Source: Pelagicoccus albus | GTDB taxonomy: Bacteria > Verrucomicrobiota > Verrucomicrobiia > Opitutales > Opitutaceae | Length of the DNA: 64,000 nt | Assembly: GCF_014230145.1 (NCBI RefSeq) | Contig: NZ_JACHVC010000012.1 | Coordinates: 129,001-193,000, forward strand | Direction: 5' to 3' | In this document: positions 44,137-52,657 of the stretch, one piece after another | Position numbering within the stretch: position 1 is the stretch's first letter | Layout: each line of letters opens with the position of its first letter | Program-made: the position numbers and the translations under genes | Notes under the pieces: model-generated | Databases searched by the model: none | What the model saw: the letters and a program-made list of their open reading frames with translations, nothing else | Told to the model about the DNA's origin: nothing

Positions 44137-46359
44137 TCAGAGAAGACTCCCTATCTGGTAGACCAAGGTCGCCATGATCCAAGCAAGCGTTGTCATAAAA
44201 ACGAACGAGAACACGCCATACTTCCAACTCGTCTCTTGGGAGATAACTGCCACCGTGGCTCCGCACTGTTGGCATAGAGCAAAGAAAACCATGATCGCGC
44301 TCACCACTGGGATCGTATAGATCGGTTCGCCCATTCGCGGTCCGTCCTGCCATTTCTGCGCAGCCATTGTCTGACGCAAGTCGCTGCTTTCCTCATCCGT
44401 GTCTCCACCCAAGCTGTAGATGATTCCAAGGGTAGAAATAATGACCTCGCGAGCTGGGAAGCTGGCAATTACCCCCACGGTGATTTTCCAGTCAAATCCT
44501 GCCAAAGCGAATACAGGCTGTACGGTTTTGCCAATACGCCCCATGTAGCTCTGCTCCACATAGGCGGACATAACCTTACGTTCCAAGGCTGCCGCCATTT
44601 CCTCGTCGCTTTCTATCTGCTCCAATATGTCATTCGACTCAAGGCCGAGTTCAGAAGCCTGCGTTTGAACAAACTCGGCCGTAACCGACTCCGCCACCTC
44701 TTCGCTACGAGGAAAATACAGCAAGGCCCAGATTACAATGGTAATAGCAAAGATCACGGTGCCGGCATTTCTCACGAATTCCTTGCCTTGGTTATACATC
44801 CGTAAAGACACATCCCGAACTTTTGGTACCTGGTAGGATGGCATCTCCAAAACGAATGCTTGGGGAGGTATTTTGAGGACGTACTTGTTCGCTACATACA
44901 CAAAAGGCATGGCAACAAGTAGGCCAACGAAGTGCATGGCAAAGAGCGAAGCCCCCGCGATAGTCGCCCCGTAGGTTGGCTCGATAAAAGCTCCAATCAA
45001 GAGCACGTAGACCGGCAATCTTGCCGAACAACTCATAAAGGGGGATAAAAGAACGGTAATGATTCTGGCCTTGGGATCCTGAATCGTACGAGCCGCCATT
45101 ACTCCGGGAATTGCGCAAGCATAACTGGATAGCAAAGGAACGAAGCTCTTCCCGGAGAGCCCGCACCAGCTGAATAGCTTATCCATGAGGAAGGCCGCTC
45201 TCGCCATGTATCCAGTATCTTCTAACAAGGTGATGAAGAAGAAAAGGATAAGGATTTGCGGCAAAAAGATAAAGACCGCTCCAACGCCTTCCACGATGCC
45301 ATCGGTCGCCAGACTCTGTAGCATAGGCCACGACGTTAACCAGCCGCCCACCAGATCTTGTACAACGCCTTTACCGGCATCGATAAGATCCATGAAGGGT
45401 CCTGCCCAGCTATAGACCGATTGGAAAACCACGTACATCAAACCGAGAAATGCAACCAAGCCCCAAATCCGATGGGTTAGAATTGCGTCAATCGATTCGC
45501 TCCCGCTGGTTGAACGGGAATGGGCGACATCCACACAGGGCGATATCTTTTCTTTGATGTGGCGATAAAGAAGAACCGTCTCAGCGTTTCCGGCGTTTAG
45601 ACCGCTCTTGAAAATGCCTTTACGCCCTTTTTCGATCGCGGAAAGAGCTTCCGCTTCACTCGCCCCTTCCCGGATGAAAAAGCTTTTATCTTCGTCAAAA
45701 ACACTGCGGAAAAGAACTGCACGCGAAAGCGAGGAATGCACTTTTTCAGGAAGTTCGCTTTTGGCCTCTTCCATAGCAGCTTGCACCTCTTTTGGCCAAA
45801 CGGGTTCAGCCAACATAGGCTTGCTTTCCATGGCATCGAGCAGGCTCTTCTTGAGCTGAGGAATCCCTTCCGCTCTCGCGGCCGAAATCGGCACCACCGG
45901 CAAACCGAGCTCTTGGCTCAATCGCTCAACGTCGATCACGATATTTCTTTTACGAGCCGAATCCCAATGGTTCAGCGCCAAGACCATCGGTATACCCAAT
46001 TGAGCTGCCTGGAAGGCGAGAAAGAGGTTTCGCTGCAAATTCGTGGCATCTACAATGAAAAGCACCAAATCAGGGCGAGCAATTGTCTCCAATTCCCCCA
46101 GCAAGGCATCCACTACTACACGCTCGTCGGGTGAATCCGCCGCAAGGCTGTAGGTGCCCGGCAAGTCGATGATCTCAGCTACCTTCGTTCCGAAAAGCAT
46201 CCGGCCCGTCTTACGCTGTACGGTAACCCCCGGATAATTTCCGACCTTTTGCCGCAAACCAGTTAGGCAATTAAAAAGAGTGCTCTTGCCGGTATTCGGA
46301 TTACCTAGCAAAGCGATGCGTACTAGCCCGTTCACTGACGGGACCATATCAGTAGCCAC
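44137..46359 (-). CDS. feoB: ferrous iron transporter FeoB
   Basis: Inner-membrane Fe(II) importer with a cytoplasmic GTPase domain, 740 residues. G1 is GNPNTGKST (19-27), G3 DLPGTYSLAADSPDE, and the guanine-specificity motif NHWD. The membrane part has two Gate regions, among them GLSGKSFVPLLSSYACAIPG with the conserved Cys and the EMPSYQVP loop. The C-terminus is a short TM helix pair. It lies 26 bases after feoA on the same strand. No iron box was identified upstream. Confidence 0.97.
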   Translation of the reverse strand: MATDMVPSVNGLVRIALLGNPNTGKSTLFNCLTGLRQKVGNYPGVTVQRKTGRMLFGTKVAEIIDLPGTYSLAADSPDERVVVDALLGELETIARPDLVLFIVDATNLQRNLFLAFQAAQLGIPMVLALNHWDSARKRNIVIDVERLSQELGLPVVPISAARAEGIPQLKKSLLDAMESKPMLAEPVWPKEVQAAMEEAKSELPEKVHSSLSRAVLFRSVFDEDKSFFIREGASEAEALSAIEKGRKGIFKSGLNAGNAETVLLYRHIKEKISPCVDVAHSRSTSGSESIDAILTHRIWGLVAFLGLMYVVFQSVYSWAGPFMDLIDAGKGVVQDLVGGWLTSWPMLQSLATDGIVEGVGAVFIFLPQILILFFFITLLEDTGYMARAAFLMDKLFSWCGLSGKSFVPLLSSYACAIPGVMAARTIQDPKARIITVLLSPFMSCSARLPVYVLLIGAFIEPTYGATIAGASLFAMHFVGLLVAMPFVYVANKYVLKIPPQAFVLEMPSYQVPKVRDVSLRMYNQGKEFVRNAGTVIFAITIVIWALLYFPRSEEVAESVTAEFVQTQASELGLESNDILEQIESDEEMAAALERKVMSAYVEQSYMGRIGKTVQPVFALAGFDWKITVGVIASFPAREVIISTLGIIYSLGGDTDEESSDLRQTMAAQKWQDGPRMGEPIYTIPVVSAIMVFFALCQQCGATVAVISQETSWKYGVFSFVFMTTLAWIMATLVYQIGSLL

Positions 46360-46385
46360 TTTATCTTAAAATCGCTAAACTCGCC

Positions 46386-46613
46386 TCAAACGGACTGCAC
46401 GTTAATCTGCGCAGCGTCCACCCTGCGAAGACTCAGATGACGCCCATCTACCTCCAGCGCGATCGGATCGCCGAGCGGGGCCGCCTTAACGAAGCGAACC
46501 AAAGTTCCCGGCATGAGCCCGAGCTCCATCAATCGGCGAGCTGCTGTGAAACGTGGCAGATAACAGCTGATTCGAGCAGTTTGTCCCTTGGTAAGATCGT
46601 TGAGCGTTTTCAA
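46386..46613 (-). CDS. feoA: ferrous iron transport protein FeoA
   Basis: A 75-residue SH3-like protein that associates with FeoB. The core reads CYLPRFTAARRLMELGLMPGTLVRFVKAAPLGDPIALEV, cited in pieces as LMELGLMPGT and PLGDPIALEV, both family hallmarks. It is the first gene of the feoAB unit and diverges from the Cys-rich Feo accessory gene. The 80-base region between holds the promoters. Confidence 0.95.
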   Translation of the reverse strand: MKTLNDLTKGQTARISCYLPRFTAARRLMELGLMPGTLVRFVKAAPLGDPIALEVDGRHLSLRRVDAAQINVQSV

Positions 46614-46696
46614 GTTCGTGTCCCTCTCGTAAGTTCGTGCTTGTTGAGATCGAGTTTCAGTATACTTAAAGGAAAGTCAACTTGGATTTTGCCCAA

Positions 46697-46864
46697 ATGA
46701 ACATTACCGCAGAAGGAGCAGTAGTCGCTCTAATAGTAATTTTAGCCGCTTCTTATCTGGTACGCCGTCGCTTGCAGGAAAGGAAAAGGAAGGCGGACAA
46801 TTCCGCATGCGGAGGCAATTGCCGCTGTTCACAGAGCAAGCCTGCCTTTTTGAAGAAACCCTGA
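46697..46864 (+). CDS. FeoB-associated Cys-rich membrane protein
   Basis: A 55-residue protein with one N-terminal membrane helix (about residues 6-23), a basic juxtamembrane segment (RRRLQERKRK) and a Cys cluster CGGNCRC, then a basic end. This is the layout of the FeoB-associated Cys-rich proteins, whose cytoplasmic cysteines are thought to help FeoB or sense iron. In most genomes it is downstream of feoB; here it is divergent, next to feoA. The ATG at 46697 is used instead of a TTG at 46682. Confidence 0.82.
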   Translation: MNITAEGAVVALIVILAASYLVRRRLQERKRKADNSACGGNCRCSQSKPAFLKKP

Positions 46865-46944
46865 ATGAGAAGGGCCGCCATTGGCACAAAGCGCTTGCAG
46901 GCCAAGCGGAAATCACTTTTTGTTTCGCCCTTCCCAAAACCTAT

Positions 46945-47029
46945 GCTCAGGTGGTGAAATTGGTAGACACGCTGTCTTCAGGCGGCAGTGCTTAACGGCA
47001 TGGGGGTTCGAGTCCCCCCCTGAGCACCA
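46945..47029 (+). tRNA. tRNA-Leu(CAG)
   Basis: Eighty-five bases including an encoded CCA. Acceptor GCTCAGG pairs with CCTGAGC. Anticodon stem CTGTC/GGCAG encloses TTCAGGC, giving CAG. The variable arm is long (class II) and the T arm is GGGGGTTCGAGTCCCCC. It reads CUG codons. Confidence 0.97.
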
Positions 47030-47035
47030 AATATG

Positions 47036-47060
47036 GCCGCGATACGCGGTCTTTTTTTTT
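47036..47060 (+). terminator. terminator of tRNA-Leu(CAG)
   Basis: GCCGCG and CGCGGT (47036-47041 with 47045-47050, one G-U) close a 3-base loop, followed by C and nine T. It begins 7 bases after the CCA end. Confidence 0.82.
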
Positions 47061-47134
47061 GGCCAAATCGAGGCTGACACCAACTGGATTTTCCAAAACT
47101 CGCATGGGGTCCTCTGTCCCTGTACTCTTGGAGC

Positions 47135-47414
47135 ATGGAATACCGCACTGAAAAAGACACCATGGGGTCAGTCAAAGTGCTAGTCATCGAACCTAACCTT
47201 TCCAGAATCAAAGAGCACCTGGAGAATTCACTGATGCTCGTTACGAGCTCTGAATCCGCACATTGGATACTACAACGCATCAAAGATAGCAAAAAAGGCG
47301 CACCAAGAAGGTACGACTTTGAAAGAGGCCGCCATTGAGCTGAAACTGCTGAGCGAAAAGGAATTTTCGGAATGGGTCGTACCGGAGAAAATGACCGGAC
47401 GCTCGTCCGACTAA
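47135..47414 (+). pseudogene. class II fumarase remnant with internal deletion and frameshift
   Basis: Frame 1 opens MEYRTEKDTMGSVKV, the extreme N-terminus of class II fumarase, then jumps at about 47178-47183 into [20 protein letters not shown], a C-terminal segment of the same enzyme. An extra base near 47246 shifts the frame. The continuation from 47247 reads [19 protein letters not shown], then [21 protein letters not shown] and a stop at 47412-47414. A normal fumarase is about 465 residues; roughly the central 370-390 are missing, including the active-site loop. The remnant is too short to be active. Its stop codon interlocks with the MCP gene, as in two intact gene pairs here. Confidence 0.88.
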
Positions 47415-49348
47415 TTCCAGTCAGAGAACTCTAGCTCGCGACTGAGTGAGGAGTCTGCTCCAGCCTTCTTTGAAGACTCCGAGCCAGACGATCCTGAGCT
47501 TTTCACTGCAGCCGGCTTCCGCTTCCGCAGCGATTGCAAGAGTGAGCCTTGGCCGTGCAGCAAGGTCTCGAGCTGATCTACCGTCATTTCCAGATCCCGA
47601 GCTTGCATCTCTAAAGACTTGGCCGAATCCAACGCATCTTGAGAGCTCGCCGCCGTTTGCTGGGTCACATTGTCAATTCGCGTCACCGAATCGCTGATTT
47701 GATGAATTCCTTGGCTTTGATAATGTGTCGCTTCGGCGATACCTGCAACACAGCGTTCCGTTTCTTGGATACGTCCCAAGATCGAATCAAGCCGATCCTT
47801 CACTTTTTCAGTTATAGAGACACCTAACTGCGAATTTTGGATCGCCTTGGATATCTTTCCTTCAGACTCATTCGCAGCCCGAGACACCTTGGCAGCCAAG
47901 GTACGTACTTCATCCGCCACTACCGCAAACCCCGCTCCGGCCTGCCCCGCCCGAGCCGATTCCACAGCCGCATTGAGAGCAAGAATGTTTGTCTGGAACG
48001 CTATATCCTCAATCGTCTTGATGATTTGGGCTATTTCTTTGCTACCTTCCATGATCGCCGTCATGGCGCTTTCCATCTCTCGCATTTCCAAGACACCGCC
48101 TTCCGCCATCTCTCTCGATTTGACGGCGATATCGGTGGCGACTTCGACACTCTTTTCATTTTGAGAAGACCTGCTTGCCACCTCCTGCAATCCGGAATTG
48201 GTCTCTTCTATCGAGGCCGCCTGCTCGGAAGCCCCTTCCGCCAAACTAGAACTGGTAGAACGCACCGTAGCGGTTGATCCTGTCAGCTCGGTAGCCGCGG
48301 CCCTTATCCTTCCACCCATTTTCAAAAGCCCTTTCGCGACAGCAGCCGGCATTGTCCATGCAAGCACCAAGGAGATCCCCATGGCGATGATACAAGCCGT
48401 CAACAATCCTCGCCGAGCGATACTCGCTTCAGCAATCGCCTCTTCAGAAGTGATCTCAAAGTGCGAGACCATACTCTGTGACCGAGCTCGAGCCGCTTGC
48501 TGCACTTGGTCCAACTTTTCGTAAATAAGCTGCTTCGCCGCATCCACAGAGTTGGACTTGATAACCAACTGTTCCAATTGTTGCGAAAGCCCTCCGTCAT
48601 CAACGATCTGCATAAAGACGCCCACGATGATTGTTTCGAGTTCTTCGTAGCGGGACTCGTCAAAACCTAGCTTGGACATCGACTCACTCAACTGTGTCAG
48701 GCTTGGGTAAAGCGAGTTCGTGGATTCGGTCAACGCGGCTTCAAATTCGCTAAACTTGTCATCTTGATCGATGAACGCCATCGCTCCGTAAGCTTTGCTT
48801 AAAACACTGGATAACAATGATGGCACTCGGGCCAGAGAACCTTCCATGCGAGCTCGGTGTAGGTCGAGCTCCGAGCTACTGTCAGCCTTGGTGTCTTCGA
48901 GCATTGTTTCACCCTTCCGCTCAAAATTCGCTAAATTCTGGCTCATGTCCTCCAGCAAGGCTGGAGTTCGTTCACGCAATTCCAGGTAGTTCTTTCGAGC
49001 CACCAGAAACTGGGAAAGCTTCACCTCGATCTGCTCTTTTTCGCCGGGATCTTCTATCACGCTGGCCTCTCTTGCGATAGCTTCTTCAAACCCCGCCGCC
49101 ACCAGCTTTGCATGCGTTCTGGGGACTTCAATCGCTCTCGTCAGCTCAGCTATAGACGAGGACAACTCTATGAGTTTCGCGTCTTCCAAAAATGTAGTGG
49201 AAACTTCCTCACAGCCTGTCTCGATGTGGCCGACAAGTCGCTGCAAGGTAATCACCCCAACAACTCCAATCGCTCCCGCGAGCAAAACGCCAACAAAGAA
49301 ACCGCCGAATATCTTAGACTTTAGTCCGATCTGAATTTGCATAGACAT
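47411..49348 (-). CDS. methyl-accepting chemotaxis protein
   Basis: A 645-residue chemoreceptor. It has an N-terminal membrane helix (about 10-35), a helical periplasmic domain of about 270 residues, and a second membrane helix near [18 protein letters not shown]. The cytoplasmic signalling domain contains the hairpin tip [23 protein letters not shown] and [15 protein letters not shown], which is nearly invariant. The C-terminus is Ser-rich. The ATG at 49348 is used; upstream residues are unlike the family. Ligand unknown. No che or flagellar genes are in this window. It may act with pili. Confidence 0.93.
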   Translation of the reverse strand: MSMQIQIGLKSKIFGGFFVGVLLAGAIGVVGVITLQRLVGHIETGCEEVSTTFLEDAKLIELSSSIAELTRAIEVPRTHAKLVAAGFEEAIAREASVIEDPGEKEQIEVKLSQFLVARKNYLELRERTPALLEDMSQNLANFERKGETMLEDTKADSSSELDLHRARMEGSLARVPSLLSSVLSKAYGAMAFIDQDDKFSEFEAALTESTNSLYPSLTQLSESMSKLGFDESRYEELETIIVGVFMQIVDDGGLSQQLEQLVIKSNSVDAAKQLIYEKLDQVQQAARARSQSMVSHFEITSEEAIAEASIARRGLLTACIIAMGISLVLAWTMPAAVAKGLLKMGGRIRAAATELTGSTATVRSTSSSLAEGASEQAASIEETNSGLQEVASRSSQNEKSVEVATDIAVKSREMAEGGVLEMREMESAMTAIMEGSKEIAQIIKTIEDIAFQTNILALNAAVESARAGQAGAGFAVVADEVRTLAAKVSRAANESEGKISKAIQNSQLGVSITEKVKDRLDSILGRIQETERCVAGIAEATHYQSQGIHQISDSVTRIDNVTQQTAASSQDALDSAKSLEMQARDLEMTVDQLETLLHGQGSLLQSLRKRKPAAVKSSGSSGSESSKKAGADSSLSRELEFSDWN

Positions 49349-49706
49349 GTGGATTTGCAGAGGTATCGGTAGCAATTGCCGAACTTTAGTCCGGAGCCTA
49401 ATTCGTAACAATTAAGCAACTACACGAAGATCGTTTTCAGTAATCCAATGCAATTTGCATGTCCGAACGTAAAACTTTGACCAGTACGTAGGGGCTCGGA
49501 ACTGCCTAAAACAGCACGCCCGCAGCATATCTTCGTGCAAGTTCCACAACCCGGAGAGCCAGGAAAAATCCCTAACATAAAATAGAACCACCCCAGCAAA
49601 CGTATTGATGGAATACTGACAAATAGCGGGAGCCACTTAAGAGTGATGGACGCCAGAGAGGCTCCCATCGGTCCTACATATCTGGCAAATCGTCTATGGA
49701 ATAAAC
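49349..49706. other. 358-base region with a possible small membrane protein
   Basis: Between the MCP and the glutaredoxin-MauE gene. A minus-strand frame (49420-49668, 82 codons, ATG start 38 bases after the glutaredoxin-MauE stop) begins with a hydrophobic helix (LFVSIPSIRLLGWFYFML) and has a Cys cluster (GCGTCTKICCG). It could be a real small protein, but has no family I know and is overlapped by another frame. I see no terminator. Confidence 0.3.
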
Positions 49707-50444
49707 CTAAAACGCCTTAGCGAGCATCCAGATGGACATGGCGATCATCATCAAATTTTCGCTTAAAGATACGAACCCAAGGGGCACCTTGCTACCGCCT
49801 CCGACACATGCACAGTTCAAATCTCGCTTCTTGATGTAGACCGCATTTATTATCGAAATCGCTCCAATGCCGCTGGCCAGCAGGACTACTGGGGCGACGA
49901 TGACAGTACCTACCGAAGCGACCATGAGAACTCCTGCCGCCGCTTCGATTAAAGCGTAAAGGTAGGCGTAAGGGACATAGTTTCGGGCAATGAGGTCATA
50001 CTGAACAAATCCTGTGGCATAGCTGTTGAGATCCTGCAGCTTCAGCACGCCGAGAATACACATGGTAAAGGCGACAAATAACTCCGCTACCCGTACGACA
50101 GCAAGCTGCCCTAAACTCATGTAGGTAACGGCGAACGCCATCGCCAAGGCCATTGCAAACACCACCAACACCGGCTGGTACGTTTTGCCTTCTTTGGGGT
50201 CTGGCTTCTTGCCCAGCTTCTCCCTCAAATCGTCGTAGGTCCCGAGTCGCTCGCCATCTACGAATATCTGCGGTGTTTCGTCGTAGCCATTTTCTTTCTT
50301 GTAGGCATCGTTCGCCTCCATCGTTTCGAGGTGTCGATCGTCCACCCGATATCCGCTCCGCTTAAGAAGATCCTTGGCCTTAATGCCCCAAGGACAAAGA
50401 TGTTCCGGAGTCACCATTCGATAAATCGTCGCTTGCTTCTTCAT
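49707..50444 (-). CDS. glutaredoxin-MauE fusion protein
   Basis: A 245-residue fusion. Residues 1-85 form a glutaredoxin domain: the active site is HLCPWGIKAKDLL with one Cys (CPWG, monothiol-like), and the cis-Pro strand is DETPQIFVDGERLGTYDDL. Residues about 90-245 form a MauE/DoxX-like four-helix membrane domain ending in DLNCACVGGGSKVPLGFVSL, whose CxC is typical of MauE. MauE proteins help form disulfides or mature cofactors in the periplasm, so this fusion would pass electrons across the membrane to a thiol partner. The partner is unknown. Confidence 0.88.
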   Translation of the reverse strand: MKKQATIYRMVTPEHLCPWGIKAKDLLKRSGYRVDDRHLETMEANDAYKKENGYDETPQIFVDGERLGTYDDLREKLGKKPDPKEGKTYQPVLVVFAMALAMAFAVTYMSLGQLAVVRVAELFVAFTMCILGVLKLQDLNSYATGFVQYDLIARNYVPYAYLYALIEAAAGVLMVASVGTVIVAPVVLLASGIGAISIINAVYIKKRDLNCACVGGGSKVPLGFVSLSENLMMIAMSIWMLAKAF

Positions 50445-50702
50445 AACTTCAAAGGAGGCAGTCGCCTCGCGATTGGAGTCGCATTAACAATGCCAGTCCC
50501 CTTTTCCGCACTTCCCAGCAACGGGTGCCTGCAATGCGCAAAGGCCGTGCCTTTCTCATCCCACAATTTGCAAGATGTTGCCCAAATCCCGATTCTATCC
50601 CGTCTCGTTTGAAAGAATGCCAGCGAAGCATACCCTGATAGAACGTAATTGCTAAGATCCTTGATTTATCATTAAATCTCCATCTTAACCATAAGCCAAG
50701 AT

Positions 50703-52388
50703 ATGTATAAAAACCTCCCCCTTTCCATCCGTGCGGCGGCTTTGGCAGCCACGACTCTCGCCTCTGCCAGTCCGCTTCTCGCCACTGAACCAGCCGGCCC
50801 CGGCATCCGTCTCAACACCGTAGGTTATCTGCCGGAAGTAGCAAAAACCGCAACGGTCGTAGGAGCGGACAAAGCTGATCGCTTCGCGGTGATCGACTCC
50901 GCTACCGGCAAGATCGTCCTCAAAGGCAAACTCGGCGAATCCTTCGACAGCCCGCAAACAGGAGAGACAGCGCGCTTGCTCGACTTTGGTAAGCTGAACA
51001 AAGAAGGCTCATACATTCTACAAGTTCCCGGGCTTCCAGACTCGGCCCCCTTCTCCATTTCGGACGAAGCCCTAAACCACTCGCTGGAGAACATCATGGT
51101 GGGATTCTACGGGCAACGCTGCGGCGAGGCAGTCGAATTCGAGTGGGATGGTGATACCTTCGCCTACGATGCCTGCCACTTGGATGATGCCTGGCTGGAC
51201 TATCTCGAACCCGAAAAAGCTGGAGAGAAGAAGGTGTCCACGGGTGGCTGGCACGATGCAGGCGATTACGGGAAATACACCGTCAACGCATCCTTTGCGT
51301 CGGCCATGATGCTACAAGCATGGGAACGCCGCTCCGAGGCCCTCGAATCACTGGAGCTCCCCTTTATCCCCGAGCACGGCGGAGAGTTGCCCGACTTTTT
51401 GGACGAGATTAAGTTCAATCTGGATTGGCTAATCACCATGCAGACCGAGAACGGCGAAGTAGCCCATAAGCTAACGACCCTTTACTTCGGAGGCATGGTT
51501 TTGCCAGCGGAGATCGACGCCAAACGCTATTTCACACCTACCAGCAAACTCGCCACCCTAGACTTCGCAGCCGTTGGCTGTATCGCTGCCCGAGTCTTTC
51601 GTCCTTTCGATGCCGAATACGCCGACACTTGGCTGGCTGCCGCCAAAAAGGCATGGGACGCCGCTAAAGAAATGTCCGAAACTCCGGAGGACACATCCAT
51701 GTTTCACACCGGAGGCTATATGACCTCCACCGACAGCGACTATCGCTGGGCGTTGATCGAGATCCGACTAGCTTTCGGAGCCGAAGCCCTAAGCGAGATG
51801 GAGGGCTACATTTTCAAAGATGCGGTCGACAACGACAACCGGATGGTCGACGTAGCTTGGGATTGGGGCCGCGGCTATAACCTCGGGCTCTACTCATGGC
51901 TCTTCAGCGAGGAAGCCAAGAAAGATCCCGCCGCTCTGGAACGGCTCGAACTCGATCTCCTCTCCGCAGCAGATGTCATTGTCCGAAACTCAGCGGAACA
52001 CGCCTACGGCCGCGGAATTCGAGCTTACCAATGGGGCAGCAGCGGGGTCTTGGCCAGAAGCGTAATGACTCTCCACGCAGCCCACGAGCTTACCGGCGAA
52101 CAAAAGTATCTCGACTCCGCCTACGATCAAATTTCCTACCTTTACGGGCGTAATCCATTCGGACGCTCTTTCGTGACCGGCGACGGCTTCCAACCTCCCC
52201 AATTCCCACACCACCGCCCCAGCGAGGGCGACCAAGTGGAAAAGCCTTGGCCGGGACACGTTATCGGAGGAGCAAACCCCGGAGAACTCGACTGGTTCGA
52301 CGAAACTGGGAGCTATCGAACCAACGAGACAGCCATCAATTGGGACGCCGCCCTCAGCTACGCGCTAGCAGTCTTCTACCAGCCCTAA
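50703..52388 (+). CDS. secreted GH9 cellulase-like enzyme
   Basis: A 561-residue exported glycoside hydrolase of family 9 (endo- or exo-beta-1,4-glucanase). It has a signal peptide (about 1-27), then an Ig-like CelD_N domain (34-118: RLNTVGYLPEVAKTATVV) and an (alpha/alpha)6 barrel. Catalytic residues fit Asp185 and Asp188 in GGWHDAGDYGKY and Glu542 in ETGSYRTNETAINWD. The HHRPS motif (FPHHRPSEGD) is present. No dockerin or carbohydrate-binding module is evident. It may be periplasmic or secreted, acting on beta-glucans. Confidence 0.95.
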   Translation: MYKNLPLSIRAAALAATTLASASPLLATEPAGPGIRLNTVGYLPEVAKTATVVGADKADRFAVIDSATGKIVLKGKLGESFDSPQTGETARLLDFGKLNKEGSYILQVPGLPDSAPFSISDEALNHSLENIMVGFYGQRCGEAVEFEWDGDTFAYDACHLDDAWLDYLEPEKAGEKKVSTGGWHDAGDYGKYTVNASFASAMMLQAWERRSEALESLELPFIPEHGGELPDFLDEIKFNLDWLITMQTENGEVAHKLTTLYFGGMVLPAEIDAKRYFTPTSKLATLDFAAVGCIAARVFRPFDAEYADTWLAAAKKAWDAAKEMSETPEDTSMFHTGGYMTSTDSDYRWALIEIRLAFGAEALSEMEGYIFKDAVDNDNRMVDVAWDWGRGYNLGLYSWLFSEEAKKDPAALERLELDLLSAADVIVRNSAEHAYGRGIRAYQWGSSGVLARSVMTLHAAHELTGEQKYLDSAYDQISYLYGRNPFGRSFVTGDGFQPPQFPHHRPSEGDQVEKPWPGHVIGGANPGELDWFDETGSYRTNETAINWDAALSYALAVFYQP

Positions 52389-52417
52389 AAAGCGGAAAAA
52401 GAGAAAATTTTGAAAGC

Positions 52418-52447
52418 AGGCGATTCGCTTATCCGGATCGCCTTTTT
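52418..52447 (+). terminator. terminator of the GH9 gene
   Basis: AGGCGAT pairs with ATCGCCT (52418-52424 with 52437-52443) with a further CG/CG pair inside, followed by TTTTT. It starts 30 bases after the stop codon. Confidence 0.82.
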
Positions 52448-52657
52448 CGTGCCCAAATTCCGTTGCCTCAACAAGCTGCCGCAACCCCTTGGAACGCCCT
52501 AGGCATAACTTGTACACTGCTACTGGGTAGATTTTAAATTAGTGCCCCAAATAGTGCGGTTACTCTCGCGAAAGATGTCCAAAAAGCGTTGCCTCATTAG
52601 TATTTATTCTTAGGGAATGCGTCCTTCCTTATACTTATAACCTGAGTCTATCGCCCT

